Source of the DNA: Absidia repens
Lineage: Eukaryota; Mucoromycota; Mucoromycetes; Mucorales; Cunninghamellaceae
DNA: 64,000 nucleotides
Assembly: GCA_002105175.1 (NCBI GenBank)
Contig: MCGE01000042.1
Location: 248,001 to 312,000 of the forward strand
Direction: 5' to 3'
Of the stretch, positions 12,292 through 22,074 are shown piece after piece; position 1 is the stretch's first letter; every line of letters begins with the position of its first letter. The notes under the pieces were generated by a model. The model ran no database searches and was not told the origin of the DNA. It saw only the letters and a list, made by a program, of their open reading frames with translations. A program made the position numbers and the translations under genes.

Positions 12292-13691
12292 TGCTTACCC
12301 CATAAATCCAGAGATACATTGATTTTGTACGTTCAAGATATAATCTTCGCCATCCAAGCAAAAGTCCTTTCCTGCAAACACAAAGCAAAATTCTGGCAAA
12401 TCAGGAACCTTATCACAGTCAATAGTGTATTGACCAGCCCAGTTCTTTTCAGCACCCAGTTGTTTGTTGATCAATTCAGCGACAGTAGTGGGAGCCACTA
12501 GTAAGGAGGAGCCGGTATCAATGGCAGCACCAATGGGATCGAGTTCAACGTATTCCCCATCAAATTTGATATCTTGCATTTCGATTTGCCAGTAGCCTTT
12601 GCGGGTCACTGGGGCCCAGGTGATGTCACCTTGATAATGAGCAGGATCAGTACCACCGAAAACGAGCTCACCACCATCCGATTCATCACCAGCATCATTG
12701 AGCCAGAATGAAAACACAGGTTCATCCACCAATTCACGATTCACCATATTGAAAAAGGGAGGCACCACATGTTGGACAGCAATGGTATCGTATCCAAGAC
12801 CCAGAATACCGTCAAACCGGGCCAAAGCAAAAGTAAATCCAGGTTCCTTAGTAGATTCAGCAAAGCCTTGATGAGGAAGTGCAATGCCCCCAACATTGAG
12901 AGTATCTTGACTGATAAAGCCTTCCAATGAGCCTGTACCGTATTGGATAGCGAATTCCGTACCATTTTCAACGTAACTGTTGGATTTTTCAGAGTCATAG
13001 CGCTTGTGCAAGAAACAGGCAATCGACGAACAGCGGGTGGAAGGAACCCAAAGGTTGGAAGATCCTGTATCAAAGACAACAGTAAATGGTTGAGGAGGAG
13101 TACCCAATTCAATTACACCATAGTACTAAAAAAAAAAAAAAAACGTGGGAATGAGTATTAGCTCCGAACCACGGATACGCTATTTTTTTTTTTTTTCAAA
13201 TGAAAAATCATGCCAAGCATAATCTATCAACTTGCCGTCCAGCACTGTCAAAACTTACTTGGGCATTCATATAATTGGATAACGGGACACCATGCTCAAC
13301 GTTTCCATCCGAGTCCAATCGATAGGCATCCATCATATTTGTTTGCGGAGCTTGGCTTCCAAAGTACTTTTGACTTAAATAGTCCTGAGTATGAGAATGG
13401 CGGTTGAGCTTTTCAAAAGGAGTTTCATGCGCCTTCTTGATAGGTACTCTACAATGATATAGATACATGAAGAAAAATGTCAGTGCTGCTTAGTTTTGAA
13501 AACCAAAAAAAAAAAAAAAGGAAGTAGAGACGGTGTGTTTCATGTTGAAGTCAGGGGGGTAGCATTCGGCATAGTGCAATGACGATGTTCAGGTGGATGG
13601 TTCGTTCAAAGGGGTGAGTGACTTACCTAGTGAAAGCAGCTTCCACAGCTACCAAGGCAGCTATTGCTGTTGTTAATGTGAACAGTTTCAT
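11966..13691 (-). CDS. PEP4: Vacuolar aspartyl protease, saccharopepsin/cathepsin D type
   Basis: Pepsin-family (A1) endoprotease of the vacuole that activates other vacuolar hydrolases and degrades delivered protein. Five exons on minus: 13691-13627, 13448-13259, 13125-12299, 12181-12144, 12045-11966; 399 residues. Residues 1-19 are a signal peptide (MKLFTLTTAIAALVAVEA); 20 to ~75 a propeptide with basic residues; the mature enzyme follows. Catalytic motifs FDTGSSNLW (Asp104) and AIDTGSSLL (Asp288) are both intact, with the flap YGTGSLEG and paired cysteines (CSSIAC; CDK...CFVFAGKDFC). There is no C-terminal GPI or membrane segment: the protein ends VYDLGNDRVGLAKAT, typical of PEP4 rather than yapsins. 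One N-glycosylation sequon (NGT ~139) is visible. The intron between exons 3 and 4 carries a 30-base A run (12260-12289). Confidence 0.93.
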
Positions 13692-13907
13692 TGTAAATAT
13701 AATGATAATAATAAAAAGAAGAAAAAGAAAAAAAAAAGAAAGATAAGGGGGAAAGAAAAAAAAACCGAAGCGCACTTTATAAATTTTATTTATATCAGTT
13801 GACCAAAAAGCGTCGGAGCATCCACACAGCCCTCCTGAAAACAATTCATGCGGTTCCCATTAAACACGTCATACGCTATAAAATCCAAGTCTGGTAATCA
13901 TTATCAA

Positions 13908-13939
<32 letters not shown>

Positions 13940-14197
13940 CCATCGTCCCCAATAAAGACGTTGTCAGTAATAGCATATTCAATAATAACATCATCGATAA
14001 CAATAAAAAATAAAAAAAAGCCAAGTTTTGTTTTATTTTCGATAAGAGATATACATGTACAAATAAGGATAGAAAAAAAAACATAGCTATAAAGTGAAAA
14101 GGGTGTATATAGGTATAAAAATGGTAGGGGAATGAAGCTAAGGGTTTTAACAGTATTAGGATTAACAATAAAGTCACTAAAAAAACATTCATTTTGT
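13692..14197. other. Intergenic region with trinucleotide repeat
   Basis: 506 bp upstream of the protease and downstream of the phosphoesterase-like gene. It contains an ATC trinucleotide run (about 13909-13940). ORFs across that run are artefacts of the repeat. Confidence 0.6.
13909..13940. repeat. (ATC)n microsatellite
   Basis: About ten consecutive ATC units ending in ACCATCGTCC; intergenic. Confidence 0.85.
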
Positions 14198-16781
14198 TCA
14201 CGGCCGAAGGCTACGTCCTCTTCCACTGTGTCCACGTCGATTGTCGCTTAATTGCTGTGATGTTGATCGATTGATATTGAGCTTATTGTCCTTCAAAATC
14301 TATCAATTGTTGAGTACAAATATCATATGGTCATTTAATCCATGTTGTTGTTGTTGTTGTTATTTTTCCTTACCTGTCCATTTTTGGCCAATGCTGCTTC
14401 AAGGGAAATAGGATCCGCAAAGTCAACATAACAGTGTGATTTGTGTAATTTGGTTTCCGGATCGATAGGAATGCGTACATCAGTCACCTAAAAACCAAAA
14501 AGTAAAACAAGTCGGTGTCTTTTTTTTAGGAGGTAACTAAAAGTCGAAGGTTTCATGTCCTATCCACTTACCGCTTTAGGATCAAAAAATTCTCGGATAT
14601 CATTTTCAGTCACTTGATCATTCTTTAGGCCACCAACAAATATAGCATAAGGATTTCGTTGCTGCAAACATAAAAAAAAAAAAAAAACATTGATGACCAT
14701 AAGGGTGGTTGAGTAAAAGAATCTAGAACATGAATTCATGTATGTGTCTTTTTAGATGGCTCTTACCATGCTGCTTTGTCGTCTTGACTGTCGAAAACTG
14801 TTTTGATCCTCTTTTGAAGCAGTATAGTCATTGATGTCCGGGCTGTTGTCGTTTCCGCCACTACTACTGTTATTCCGGGATAAATTTTGAGGTCCTTGTT
14901 GTTGCAATTCAGAGGGTTTGTATTTATCGAAAATAGTACTGGGTTTGGGAGGTGTTGTAGATGTCGATAAAGCGGGAGAGGAACCAGTGAATGGTGCATT
15001 GGTATGGCTGCTGTTGTTGTTTGGTGTAGATGGTGTGGTACGACGCTGGGAAAAATTAAGTCCTTGAGATTTCATTTCAGCTTCTACGCGGCCATTGTTG
15101 ACATCAAGTATAATCCAACCTACAGCGGCATCAGGCAAATTGAAGTTCCATAAATTTTTGAAGGCGATTTCATCCCGATTACTAATGTTGTTGTGCTCAG
15201 AAGCGTCGTCGTCAGAGTCATGTAAAGAAGGTGGCAAACGATTCACAACTTCCAGTGTATTTTGCAGTAAGAGAGCCTGGTTATCACTAGATTTTCAAGA
15301 TAAAAACGCCACTCTTGTCAATGTCATATGTCTTGTCAATATCCCTGATTTGTATCACTTACTCTACATAACTTTCCACTTGATCCTTGATAGCATTCCA
15401 GAGATGTAAAAACTTTTGCTGTGATTCGACCAGTCGATCCCGGTAATGGTCTTGATTTGATTGACAGGAAAATTCGTTATAGACAATGCCATATCTAAAA
15501 TGGAGACCAGCAGATATGGTAAAATCGGCCTAGAAAGCGAAGTGTTTGTTATTCAATCAAAACACACAGACTTTTTTTCAGGAGGTCCTGTTTTGTAAAT
15601 CAAACTTACCTTCAAATAAAGCGACAATTGAGCCAATAAACCTTCGCGTCCAGGACTTGCATGAGTTACCAAGATTCTGGTTTCAGATGGATCGTATACC
15701 TTTTCGATAAACACAACCAAATCAGAAGACAGTTTTCGTAATCCTTGCCAATACTTAATTTTACCTTCTGAGCAGTTTCCACTAGTTCACCGATTTGTAA
15801 AGCAGTCGTCCACATCATTCCTGATCCGCCGGCTATAGTATCAGTACCTATAAATACACAAAGAGAAGTTGATGAGTATATATCTATATGTAAATATGCT
15901 TTTTTTAAAAAATAAAAAATAAAAGCATCAAGCAAAAAATCCTACCTTCGCCATTGTCGAATAATTTATGATGGATAACCGCTCCACCAAGACCAAATAA
16001 ACGTAGCTTGATTCCACCAATATCCAGTAAGTAAGACGTAGCTTCATCTAAAATATGAAGGTTTGGGATAGAGTATTCACCAGATCGAAACTTTTCCAAA
16101 ATAATCACATCTTCGCATACACCCCAGACAGTATATACAGGCACATGGAGGTGCTTTTCACCAGAGAGAAAGTCAGGAAATTCAGAGAGATAAGGTTGCT
16201 GAGGTGCAGTTTCAATTGTGCGGCGGACTTGTTCAGTATGCGAGTTGTTGAGCCGACTTCGTATGTAAGGGGGAATCAGCGTGCTGTATTGAATCAAATG
16301 TTTCAATGTTCTATAAAAAGTAAAATAAGGTATTAGTATATGCTATTATGCCATCATATATGATTCTTACCTGTCGGTGATACGTTCCAAACTTGAGCGT
16401 TCTGTAATTGAATAAAAGCAAAACAAACACACCACTAATAAGTAACCGTCCTCATCTTATTCGTTATATGCTTTTGTAGTTTACCATAAAAGCCAAAATC
16501 ACCCGTGTGAATAATGCACTGAGCATTGGCATCACGCGCAAGTTGATTCAATTGAGAGAGATTACCTATAACAGTGAATATATAGAAAAGCGGCTGTTCA
16601 GATAATAGCAGCTAAATGTCACCAGTCGACTCTACCACGGTAATATGCTATACCGTTTCCTTTGTTATGACTGCTTACCTTTGATATCAGCTATGCACAG
16701 GATTCGTTTACCATCAACAGTAATGACGTCGTTTGGCTTAGGCGAGCCAATAATCGATGTAGGGATAGGGCTGTCGTTCAT
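14198..16781 (-). CDS. Metallophosphoesterase-like (DUF2433-type) protein with C-terminal RRM
   Basis: Eleven exons on minus: 16781-16679, 16565-16485, 16401-16371, 16310-15946, 15847-15765, 15699-15610, 15529-15363, 15286-14767, 14661-14572, 14487-14374, 14299-14198; 581 residues, all phases consistent. Residues ~20-310 resemble the calcineurin-like phosphoesterase fold of CWF19L1/DUF2433 proteins: RILCIADIKGN, IIHTGDFGFY, VYTVWGVCED, RLFGLGGAV, ILVTHASPGREG. The usual DxH of motif I is DIK and GNHE is replaced by GVCED, so metal-dependent catalysis is doubtful. A Ser/Thr/Asn-rich linker follows, then an RRM at ~480-555 with RNP2-like IFVGGL and RNP1-like SHCYVDF, ending in an Arg/Gly tail. 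RNA binding is supported; the biological role is not known. The phosphoesterase-like part plus RRM suggests an RNA-processing or translation adaptor, as inference only. Confidence 0.85.
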
Positions 16782-17419
16782 TTTATAAAAGAGGAATAAA
16801 TTTTGGGGTTGTATAAACGAGAGAAAAGAAAGGAAGAAGAAAAAAGGTGGGGTAAATGAAGGACAAGGTAGGTGGTCCGCAATAGCTGAGCGGTTGATGT
16901 TTTACAGCTACTGCAAAGAATAGAAATAAAAAGAAAGGAGGGTCAAGGAGCAAGAAATAAAGAAAGTATGATGGTAAATATAATATATTATATATACATA
17001 TACATATATATATAATATATATTTGTATATATTTATAAGGATATAGAAAATAAAAAAAGGAATGAAGAGACGAGCAAAGCTCTGCACCCCTTTTTTAAAA
17101 TCAAATCGACACGCGGCATTTAAAATACGCTAAAATTTTATTCTGCGTCCTCCAATAATGTTGCCAGTTCATAAACCACACAATGCCAGAATTCGATCAC
17201 CAGACATTTTTCATAAAATGATATACATGGTTAATTGATAAATAATGAAAGAACCTCACTGATTTTTAAGACGGTAACGTGCAAAAAAGACTAATTTAGG
17301 GTGAACCTCGCAATATGACAGATGTGTATAAAGCAACTTGAAATCGATTTCCTTTATTGGAATTTGAAATCATAAAATTATGTAAACACTTCTATATCAG
17401 CTAAAGAAAATAACATTTA
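16782..17419. other. Intergenic region with AT-rich low-complexity tract
   Basis: 638 bp between two minus-strand genes. A TATA/ATAT low-complexity tract lies at about 16980-17035. No coding evidence. Confidence 0.6.
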
Positions 17420-18178
17420 TTATTTTTTCTTTTTCGACAAGGCCCACCAAAGTTCAAAATCTTCATATGTTTTTACTTGACCTCGGCTTTGAATAACTGC
17501 TTCTTTATATTGTTGTCCAAGAAATGGTGGTCGTCGTTTTCGATTCGAGAACCAATACGTCAAGTTACGAGAATTCAAACCCGTCTCGTGCATAATCTTT
17601 TTTCGCAATGCCTTGGTTAATTTTCGATCATGTCCTACGGTATCCACAAAAGCTTGCTTCAGATGCTTTGTCACCTCGGGACTGTATTGCTGTCGATTAA
17701 TTTTTCGGGGCTGACGGTCATCGATTTGATTTTTTTGCACACCAGTAGAGTCATTGCCGCCAGTTGAAAGTGCGGAAATGGACGACTGCCGAGATAAAGA
17801 AGGTGGTTGCATTGAAATTGATGGCGAGTTTACAGAAGATGGCGACGGAGACATTGGAGTTGATATAGCTTGATGTTGCGCAGGTGGTGAAATTGATGAT
17901 AACGAAGGAGTCGGTGCGCTTTGGCACTGGTGATCGGCGATGGTTGAACGAACAATAGATAATTTAGTATCCGAGTATTCAGACGGTACGACACGATATA
18001 TCGGTATTAACACAGGTTGTCTAGGTTGATCTCCATTTTCGATGACTTTATAGCCCCAAAGTATATATTCATTGTGAGCAGAATTTTCCATACATGATTT
18101 CCTTGATGGAACAAAATCAGGTTGATTGACTATGCCAGCAACCTCAGTAATATTACTAATACCATGTTCCCCATTCAT
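17420..18178 (-). CDS. Divergent homeodomain transcription factor
   Basis: Single-exon gene, 252 residues, start at 18178. The homeodomain lies at ~155-216: helix 1/2 region YSPEVTKHLKQAF and LTKALRKKIMHETGL, and recognition helix SRNLTYWFSNRKRR, which keeps the WF-N-R signature (W48, F49, N51, R53 in homeodomain numbering). The loop between helices 1 and 2 (VDTVGHDRK) is unusual. Residues ~85-150 are Ser/Pro/Gln-rich and disordered, typical of regulatory linkers; the tail ends in KTYEDFELWWALSKKKK, a possible basic localisation signal. It lacks introns, unlike its neighbours. Sequence-specific DNA binding is supported by the recognition helix; targets are unknown. Mating-type homeodomain proteins of other fungi are the nearest look-alikes by motif only. 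Confidence 0.85.
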   Translation of the reverse strand: MNGEHGISNITEVAGIVNQPDFVPSRKSCMENSAHNEYILWGYKVIENGDQPRQPVLIPIYRVVPSEYSDTKLSIVRSTIADHQCQSAPTPSLSSISPPAQHQAISTPMSPSPSSVNSPSISMQPPSLSRQSSISALSTGGNDSTGVQKNQIDDRQPRKINRQQYSPEVTKHLKQAFVDTVGHDRKLTKALRKKIMHETGLNSRNLTYWFSNRKRRPPFLGQQYKEAVIQSRGQVKTYEDFELWWALSKKKK

Positions 18179-18517
18179 GATTGTAGAATAAATTTCGATA
18201 AGAAATAAAAAAAAAAAAAAGAAGACAAAAAAAAAAAATACTAACAGTTTCAGTCGCAGATTTTTATATCATCAAATTGACAACATTACGATATATAGAA
18301 GCACGTATGCACACACACAGAAAGAGAGGCAATCACAAGACATACTTTTCAAACTGACAACATCAGACAAACAATAAATATTTTATTCACGTAAATAAAA
18401 TTGATAATTAGAAAAGTAGTACCATATAAATAATAGTAATGATAATAATACAAGGTGGAGATGAATGAATGATAAAGATACGAGGTTAAATATGTATACT
18501 ATTTGTATATTGATTTA

Positions 18518-18784
18518 TTATAACAATATGGGTGAATATTTTATATTACATAAGGCAGTAAATTGAACACGACTATTGTTTTTGCCCAGAGATGCCATGT
18601 TGCTTGAAATGCTCACTATAAAGTATAAATCCAACGCGCAAAGATATAATATAGTTAAAAGCAAAGTAAAAGTGCTGAATCCAGTGACCATTCTTGATAT
18701 ACACAACTTCTTCGTCATATCGTTCCTTGTAGCCCTCTCAAATTGCTCCATCTTATCGATACTGGTATCCAAAAACGAGAACAT
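18518..18784 (-). pseudogene. Possible decayed coding fragment with one hydrophobic segment
   Basis: An 88-codon open stretch on minus with a predicted membrane-like segment (FTLLLTILYLCALDLYFIV). An overlapping frame also reads plausibly (EGYKERYDEEVVYIKNGHW) but is interrupted. No splice sites connect it to a larger model. It could be a remnant or chance; function unknown. Confidence 0.2.
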
Positions 18785-18884
18785 TCATGCTGCTGGTATT
18801 GAATGATAGTGGCTATTGAAACGAATAGATAACCACAATTTTATGATGTTGTACGATGTTGATTATTTTTTTTTAAAAAAAAAA

Positions 18885-19610
18885 AGGACTGGTGCCTGTT
18901 TTGTATTCGAAAGAAAATTTGCCACTACAGAAAATATTTCCAATCCCGACCACGTGAATTTTTATTACTCCCAATTTTTTTTTTTTCCTTCGTCCTCTCT
19001 CTCTCTCTTGCTTTTCTTTTTTTTTTTTCTTCACCATTCAACTTGTATAAGATTATGGTGATCTTAGATTAGTGTCAGGACAAGTTTAAAAGGGTTTTTA
19101 GATCAGGGATTACAAGATGCATGGGGAAACCCTTTCATTTAGGATTCATGATTTAGAACCACTATTAGTTAGCTTTTGGAGCCTTCATTAGCTTGGTTTA
19201 GTTTTATTTTGTCCATAGTTTGTATCTGCAACTAAATAAAATATGCCATCTTTTTACTTGCTTCAGTGAAAAATATCCCATTAAACTTCTTCATGTCTTG
19301 TGCAATAGATCCTTTTTCTTGCTGTCGTCAACCCTTTTAGTTAATGTGAACCGCTTTTGTGTTTCAGTAAACGATATTCCTTTTGTCTTTCTCATGACTT
19401 GTACAGTACCATTATGTTAGATCCCATTTTAAAATTGCGACTTTAGATTACTGTTGGTTATCCTTCAAATCACACTTGAGATTTACTCAAGCTTCGTCCA
19501 ACAGATCCTTCCATTAGATTCCTGTCAGATAGAACCTCTCGTTTTTAGTTTTAGGATCTATCAATATACCCAAATAAAATCAGTCATTTATTAAACATAC
19601 TCTGACCCAG
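18885..19610 (+). repeat. Dispersed intergenic repeat, copy B
   Basis: Contains the family blocks in order: CCCGACCACGTGAA (CACGTG at 18951), CT-rich leader, TTCACCATTCAACTT, GTCAGGACAAGTTT, GATGCATGGGGAAACC, CCTTCATTAGCTTGG, ATAAAATATGCC, a region around CAGATCCTTCCATTAGATT, and an end block CATACTCTGACCCA. No ORF. Boundaries approximate. Confidence 0.8.
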
Positions 19611-20076
19611 ATACAAAACAATACTGATATTGAAGCTGTTCTGCCAGTGTCCTACCAAACACTTGCTTTTCTAGCTTCTCCATTATGACATATTCTGTGC
19701 CCCCGTGCCCCAGGAACTATTTGGAGGTCTCAGATCACTTACAATATTACTCCGAAAACCATCACACTAACACTCATACACTCTCCCAATTATATCACCT
19801 TTAAATAAGTATCAGAGTATGATCATTAGACTAGTTTAGTTCGATTGCCATAGTTTGTATGTACATCTGAATAAAATATATCTCGCCTTTTTGGCTTTAC
19901 CGCGTCTCCCATCGGTTTAGTTTAGTTTGTCTTGTAGGATGAGTATACACAGACTGCACTGTACTGAACTGTATTTTACTGTACAGTATAGCAAAGCGTT
20001 TGTGCGTGTAGAAATAAATAGAAATCAGATGTTTGTGTAAAAAAAAAAAAAAAGATCAGACCTGAGGCAACATCAA

Positions 20077-20451
20077 TCAATTACCGTGCTCAGCTCTGCA
20101 TCTACTGCATTCTACGGGGCTTCCAACTATAGAGGTGAGAAAGATCTCACAAATGGTTTTAATCAACGGTCGCGACGGGCGCATGAAAAAAGGATTGTGA
20201 ACGACGAACAGTGCACTGAAAGGTAATAAGTGTAACCACACAGCTTTGAGGACGGGGTTGAATGGTTGCACCCATATTTTACAGTGGTGTATAATGCTAA
20301 TAAGTATTCCACCAATTATCGTCCACTTGTTTTCAATTGTCAACATAATCCTGATGTTTATTGTTATTGAAATACTGAAATTAACAACGATACACAAGGT
20401 CACAGAAGATTTCGATACTAGCCCAAGCCTGTCTTGACCGAGTGCAATCAC
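20077..20451 (-). pseudogene. Possible remnant of an EXS-domain (SYG1/XPR1/ERD1-like) protein
   Basis: An isolated 124-codon open stretch. Its second half resembles the EXS-domain pattern of a hydrophobic segment followed by NP...F..PSR...K..; here LPFSALFVVHNPFFMRPSR and then LIKTICEIFL. Hydrophobic segments precede it. No upstream or downstream exons of such a membrane protein are visible, and the next bases run into the LSM5 promoter, so it looks like a fragment. Similarity is by eye and weak. Confidence 0.28.
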
Positions 20452-20744
20452 ACCGAAACTTTTTAACTTGCTTGGGACTGGGATTGGAAAATTTGGATAA
20501 TTATCTCATTTAATCTTTGTCATTGATGAATTTAAACTAATTCTTACTTCCCTTATTGATAATAGCCATTCATAAAATAAGTCTATTGTTATATTTGATA
20601 GGGGATTCTACAGTCTGTTCATTTTCTTTTTAAATCATGTTCAATCCCCGCTCGACCACTTCAAAAAAATAAAAAATTGTGCGCCTTTTGCTTCAGACAT
20701 TTCGATTTCTCTCTTCCTTCTTTTTGTCTGGAATATCTCTAAAA

Positions 20745-21406
20745 ATGGCCACCTCACAACTTCTGCCTTTAGGTAAGCTATACTAAATAAACAAACATAT
20801 AAAGATAAAATACTAATTGCGCTGGTTTTTTTTTCATTTTCTATTTTTCATTTTCTATTTTTCATTTTTCATTTTTCATTTACTTGTAGAACTTATTGAC
20901 AAATGTATCGGATCCAAGATTTGGGTGGTTATGAAAAATGAAAAGGAATTCACGGGCAAATTACTAGGCTTCGACGACTTTGTTAGTAAGTGACGCAACA
21001 ACACTCATGCATACAAACACGCCCACACACACGTATATATATCACGGATTACTTGACCTAATGACTCAATTTTGTTCTATAGACATGGTTTTGGAAGATG
21101 TGACTGAGTAGTAAGTTTGGCACGCAAAACGACACGATTCCCAATTCATAAAAGCAGACCGACAAATGGTGGAGGTGCTTTTGAGATCAGTGTACTGACT
21201 GCTTTCTTTGGCGTATATTTGATAGTGAAAACACACAAGATGGCTACAAGACTCACAAACTCGATCAAATCTTATTGAATGGCAACAACATCTGTGCGGT
21301 ACGTTATCAAAGAGGAACAACTGGTAGTATAGCATATTTACTCATCCCCTTCTTCTTTTATGTCTTCTTATTGTAGCTCATCCCTGGAGGTACTGGACCT
21401 GTATAG
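20745..21406 (+). CDS. LSM5: U6 snRNA-associated Sm-like protein LSm5
   Basis: Subunit of the LSm1-7 (cytoplasmic mRNA decay) and LSm2-8 (nuclear U6 snRNP) rings. Five exons: 20745-20772, 20890-20985, 21083-21110, 21226-21298, 21377-21406; 84 residues, full length for the family. Sm1 contains [17 protein letters not shown] and Sm2 contains [18 protein letters not shown], both diagnostic of LSm5. The starting peptide [20 protein letters not shown] matches the LSm5 N-terminal helix. A polyadenylation-type AATAAA is present at about 21499. An internal T/C-rich tract lies in intron 1. Confidence 0.96.
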
Positions 21407-22074
21407 AATGATGGAAATAGCATGTATATAACTGCCAAACGTATATACGTAGTTAGTTTATTTTATTATATTGTAGAGGAATGAATGATTTTGATTCAAT
21501 AAAAAAAAACTTTGATTGTTGATATGATAATACGTTTACATTGGTTTTATTTTAATGATTCGTTTTAAAGGTGGTCTCAGGGTGTCTAGTAAACTTTATT
21601 TACGTTCTTGTGTATGATCAGTTTTTATTCATATGCATTGCCTATAGTAATTGTGTATTATTATGCGATTGTTATGATATGACGGCTTCACGGGAAAAAA
21701 AAAAAAATAGGGCATGAAAGTGCTATGTGGATTTGTGGGTATGGCAATATACATGAGAAGTACTATGTGGCTATAAAGATGATACGTGTTCATATCTATG
21801 TAGATGGCACGAGGGTATGATGGATAAATGTGGGCATGAAGGATATGATGGTATATCATACGTATGGTCATGGTGAATATTTGAATGGGATGTGTCAGGG
21901 GGTTAAAATTGTGGTCAATTGGATGACATTGCTGAAGAAGAAGAAAAAAAGGTATACAGGGGTAAATATAAGAGAATATTTTATTGATTTTATTGCTATG
22001 CTGTCAATAATATAATATAATATACACTTCGCTAGGCTACAGCCAAGACTAAAACTACAACTAGATTTCTATGA
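21407..22074. other. Intergenic region between convergent LSM5 and Lam-like genes
   Basis: 668 bp between two 3' ends. AT-rich; contains the LSM5 AATAAA signal. Apparent ORFs (21629-21871 on minus) are low-complexity His/Tyr-rich and unsupported. Confidence 0.6.

Larger units (their letters stand above)
18179..20744. other. Large intergenic zone with repeat copy B and decayed coding fragments
   Basis: 2.6 kb between the homeodomain gene and LSM5. It contains repeat copy B (about 18885-19610), an internal repeat fragment near 19840-19890, and two open but isolated coding-like stretches on minus (18518-18784 and 20077-20451). No complete gene can be built. Confidence 0.65.

Noticed and set aside
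20641..20665. tRNA T-arm-like word (GTTCAATCCCCGCTCGACCA)
   Set aside because: No matching T-stem 5' half, anticodon arm or acceptor stem; no complete tRNA could be folded by eye. No tRNA gene was found in the window.
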